Assembly: GCF_900094555.1 (NCBI RefSeq)
Contig: NZ_FMAC01000001.1
Location: 992,001-1,056,000, forward strand
DNA: 64,000 nucleotides
Direction of reading: 5' to 3'
DNA from: Martinezella hainanensis
GTDB taxonomy: Bacteria > Pseudomonadota > Alphaproteobacteria > Rhizobiales > Rhizobiaceae
A program made the position numbers and the translations under genes. The notes under the pieces were generated by a model. That model was given only the letters and a program-made list of their open reading frames with translations, was not told where the DNA came from and made no database searches. Position 1 is the first letter of the stretch, and every line of letters starts with the position of its first letter. This document shows, piece by piece, positions 62,348 to 64,000 of this stretch.

Positions 62348-63397
62348 ATGATCGATTCTCTGTTCGCCGTCGTCGCTCTCCTTGTCATTCTCGCCGCAGG
62401 CTTTTCCGCCTACAAAACTCGTGCCATCGAGCAGGCCTATCCCAATATTGGCGAACTTACCGATATCGGCGGCTATCGCCTCAACGCCGTGCATCTGCCG
62501 CGCCCCAGGACCGCGGATCTACCCACGCTGGTTTTCATCCACGGCGCCAGCGGCAATCTGCGCGATCAGCTCGCAGCCTTCGCAGCACCTTTAAGCGGCC
62601 GCGCCGAAATGCTGTTCGTCGATCGTCCCGGTCACGGCTATTCCGAACGCGGGGCTGCCGAAAACGCCCTTCCCTCCGGTCAGGCCGACGCCATTGCCCG
62701 GCTGATGGACAAGCGCGGCATCAAGCACGCCATTATCGTCGGCCACTCCTTCGGCGGCGCGATTGCGGCCGCCTTCGGCATGCGCCATCCCGATAAGACC
62801 AAGGGCTTGCTCTTTCTCGCACCGGCTACCCATCCCTGGCCCGGTGGCGTCGACTGGTACTATACACTGGCCGCCACGCCCGTCTTCGGCTGGCTCTTCA
62901 CCCAGCTTTTCGTCATCCCGCTCGGCTTGCGCCGGGTCGAGACCGGCACGCTCAGCATCTTCCACCCGAATGCGCGACCGGCGGACTACATCATGAAGAC
63001 AGCACCGGAACTGGTGCTGCGGCCGCAGACCTTCCGCAACAACGCCATCGACGTGGTCAATCTCTTTGCCTATGTCTCCGCCCATGCGCCGCGCTACAGC
63101 GAGATCAAAGCCCCCACGATCATCATCACCGGCGACAGCGACGATGTGGTGCTGGAGGAATTGCACTCGCGCGGACTTGCGCGGGATATCGCAGGCGCCG
63201 AACTCGTTACCATCCGCAATCTCGGTCACAAGCCGGATTATGTGACGACGGATGTTGCGATTGCAGCCATGGAGCAACTGGCAGGCCATCCGCGCGATCT
63301 GCAAGTGCTTGCGGCACAGGCGGAAATCCGCATCGCCAGCCTGACGGAAAAGCCAGTCGAGTCCAATACCGTCTCTCAGGCGGTCACGACATCGTAG
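62348..63397 (+). CDS. Alpha/beta hydrolase, membrane-anchored
   Basis: A 349-residue hydrolase with an N-terminal membrane helix (about 5-20), an oxyanion region in VFIHGASGNLRDQ near 63-75, the nucleophile Ser in VGHSFGGA near 132-139, an Asp in TGDSDDVV and a His in NLGHKPD. It resembles haloalkane dehalogenase- or esterase-type enzymes; the substrate is unknown. The start at 62348 is the first ATG with the anchor. It ends inside the convergent LysR gene with a 22 bp overlap. Confidence 0.87.
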   Translation: MIDSLFAVVALLVILAAGFSAYKTRAIEQAYPNIGELTDIGGYRLNAVHLPRPRTADLPTLVFIHGASGNLRDQLAAFAAPLSGRAEMLFVDRPGHGYSERGAAENALPSGQADAIARLMDKRGIKHAIIVGHSFGGAIAAAFGMRHPDKTKGLLFLAPATHPWPGGVDWYYTLAATPVFGWLFTQLFVIPLGLRRVETGTLSIFHPNARPADYIMKTAPELVLRPQTFRNNAIDVVNLFAYVSAHAPRYSEIKAPTIIITGDSDDVVLEELHSRGLARDIAGAELVTIRNLGHKPDYVTTDVAIAAMEQLAGHPRDLQVLAAQAEIRIASLTEKPVESNTVSQAVTTS

Positions 63398-64000
63398 TCG
63401 GGCACGCCCTCGAAGACCCGGCTCTTCGGCACGGCTTCGATCGTCTGTCGCACCGCCTGCAGCATGATCGAAGCCAAGCGTTCCGTTGCCGGGCTCGCCT
63501 CCGCCTCGGCGCGATGCAGCACGAGATCGAGCTTCGGCAAGGCCGGCAGGCCCGCCTCGCCCGACGTCAATTGCCGTACCTTTGGCGGCAGGCCGAGCGG
63601 CGTGCGCAGCGCCAGGCCGAGGCCGGCCGCCGTGGCCGCCCACAGACCCCCGAGGCTCGGGCTGACAAAGGATATCCGCCAGCCGATGCCAGCGCGATCG
63701 AGCGTCTTCGTGGCGATGTTGCGCAGTAGGCACGGTGCTTCGAGCGAAGCCAGAGGCATGACCTCGCCGCCATCGGCGTGCCATTGCACCACACCATTCG
63801 CCGGACCAACCCAGCAGAGCGGCACCTCGGCGATACGATCGGTATACGCAGTGCGAAAGCCGTCACTCCAGGCAAGCGCCAGATCGAGTTTGCCCGATGT
63901 CACCCGCTCCACGAGCTCCACATTACGCACCACGCGCGCCTCGATACGCACCTTGGGATGCGCGCGGGCGAAGCGACCCAATACTTCCGGCAACAGCGTC
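63376..64000 (-). CDS. LysR-family regulator, 5' part cut by window edge
   Basis: Only the C-terminal part (about 208 residues) of a LysR-type regulator is in the window; the helix-turn-helix lies to the right. The visible part is a LysR substrate-binding domain: LPEVLGRFARAHPKVRIEAR, then VERVTSGKLDLALAWSDGF, and a later GLGLALRTPLGLP segment. LysR proteins bind a small effector and activate or repress a target. Its 3' end overlaps the hydrolase gene on the other strand by 22 bp. The target is unknown. Confidence 0.87.
   Translation of the reverse strand, partial: TLLPEVLGRFARAHPKVRIEARVVRNVELVERVTSGKLDLALAWSDGFRTAYTDRIAEVPLCWVGPANGVVQWHADGGEVMPLASLEAPCLLRNIATKTLDRAGIGWRISFVSPSLGGLWAATAAGLGLALRTPLGLPPKVRQLTSGEAGLPALPKLDLVLHRAEAEASPATERLASIMLQAVRQTIEAVPKSRVFEGVPDYDVVTA

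Noticed and set aside
1..64000. CRISPR arrays, tRNA or rRNA genes, insertion sequences, prophage
   Set aside because: No regularly spaced direct repeats, cloverleaf-type sequences, transposase or integrase genes were seen; the repeats present are dispersed RIME-like elements.

Overview
The window reads as chromosomal DNA from a Rhizobium-group alphaproteobacterium (R. etli / R. leguminosarum / R. tropici type). The reasons are the high-GC coding sequence, the sqdBDC sulfolipid cluster, an lpiA-acvB(atvA) membrane-lipid pair, an RcdA cell-cycle gene with a CtrA-type box, and many copies of rhizobial RIME-like palindromic intergenic elements. This placement rests on gene content and recognised families; no database was searched. 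No tRNA, rRNA, CRISPR array, insertion sequence or prophage was seen. Genes are dense and almost all are intact; only tolA (left edge) and a LysR regulator (right edge) are cut by the window.

Layout. 1-3 kb: Tol-Pal envelope genes (tolA partial, tolR, tolQ, ybgC) on the minus strand. 3.1-6.1 kb: sqdB-sqdD-sqdC for sulfoquinovosyl diacylglycerol, coupled by ATGA overlaps. 6.2-11.2 kb: the Holliday-junction operon ruvC-ruvA-ruvB, followed by a phosphoesterase, a Nudix gene and a DinB-like gene; a VapBC-type toxin-antitoxin pair sits between ruvC and ruvA. 11.4-19.7 kb: mixed metabolism (luciferase-like monooxygenase, DoxX, TPR, two metallo-beta-lactamase proteins), an ECF sigma/anti-sigma pair, yebC, a YmdB-like phosphodiesterase and 5-formyl-THF cyclo-ligase. 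19.8-31.3 kb: HAD phosphatase, lpiA-acvB, SRPBCC/ArsR pair, XRE regulator, two short-chain dehydrogenases, MarR and a CLC antiporter. This block separates the 5-FCL gene from zapA and a probable 6S RNA, which are neighbours in many proteobacteria. 31.6-40 kb: zapA, DUF4164, then transketolase, GAPDH and phosphoglycerate kinase with a glycolipid-binding-like protein and a K+/H+ antiporter between them.

40-50 kb: serine hydrolase, PhzF, MFS transporter, DUF1192, rcdA, a Tet(M)/EF-G-like GTPase, rpmE, an exporter-type ABC transporter and a DUF1508 protein. 50-64 kb: a DGPF(YCII)/ECF42-type sigma pair, a non-flagellar MotA/MotB-like proton-channel pair, suhB, two SEL1-repeat proteins flanking a ThiE-like gene, a small ArsR regulator, a Nudix protein, two divergent DUF465 microproteins, purEK, rpmJ, a TPR protein, an alpha/beta hydrolase and a partial LysR gene.

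No wholly new multi-gene system stands out. The best leads are the toxin-antitoxin insertion in the ruv operon, the displaced 6S RNA locus, the duplicated AcvB hydrolase fold with one degenerate nucleophile site, the orphan proton-channel pair, the chromosomal Tet-like GTPase, the CtrA box before rcdA, and repeat elements that supply the stop codons of neighbouring genes.
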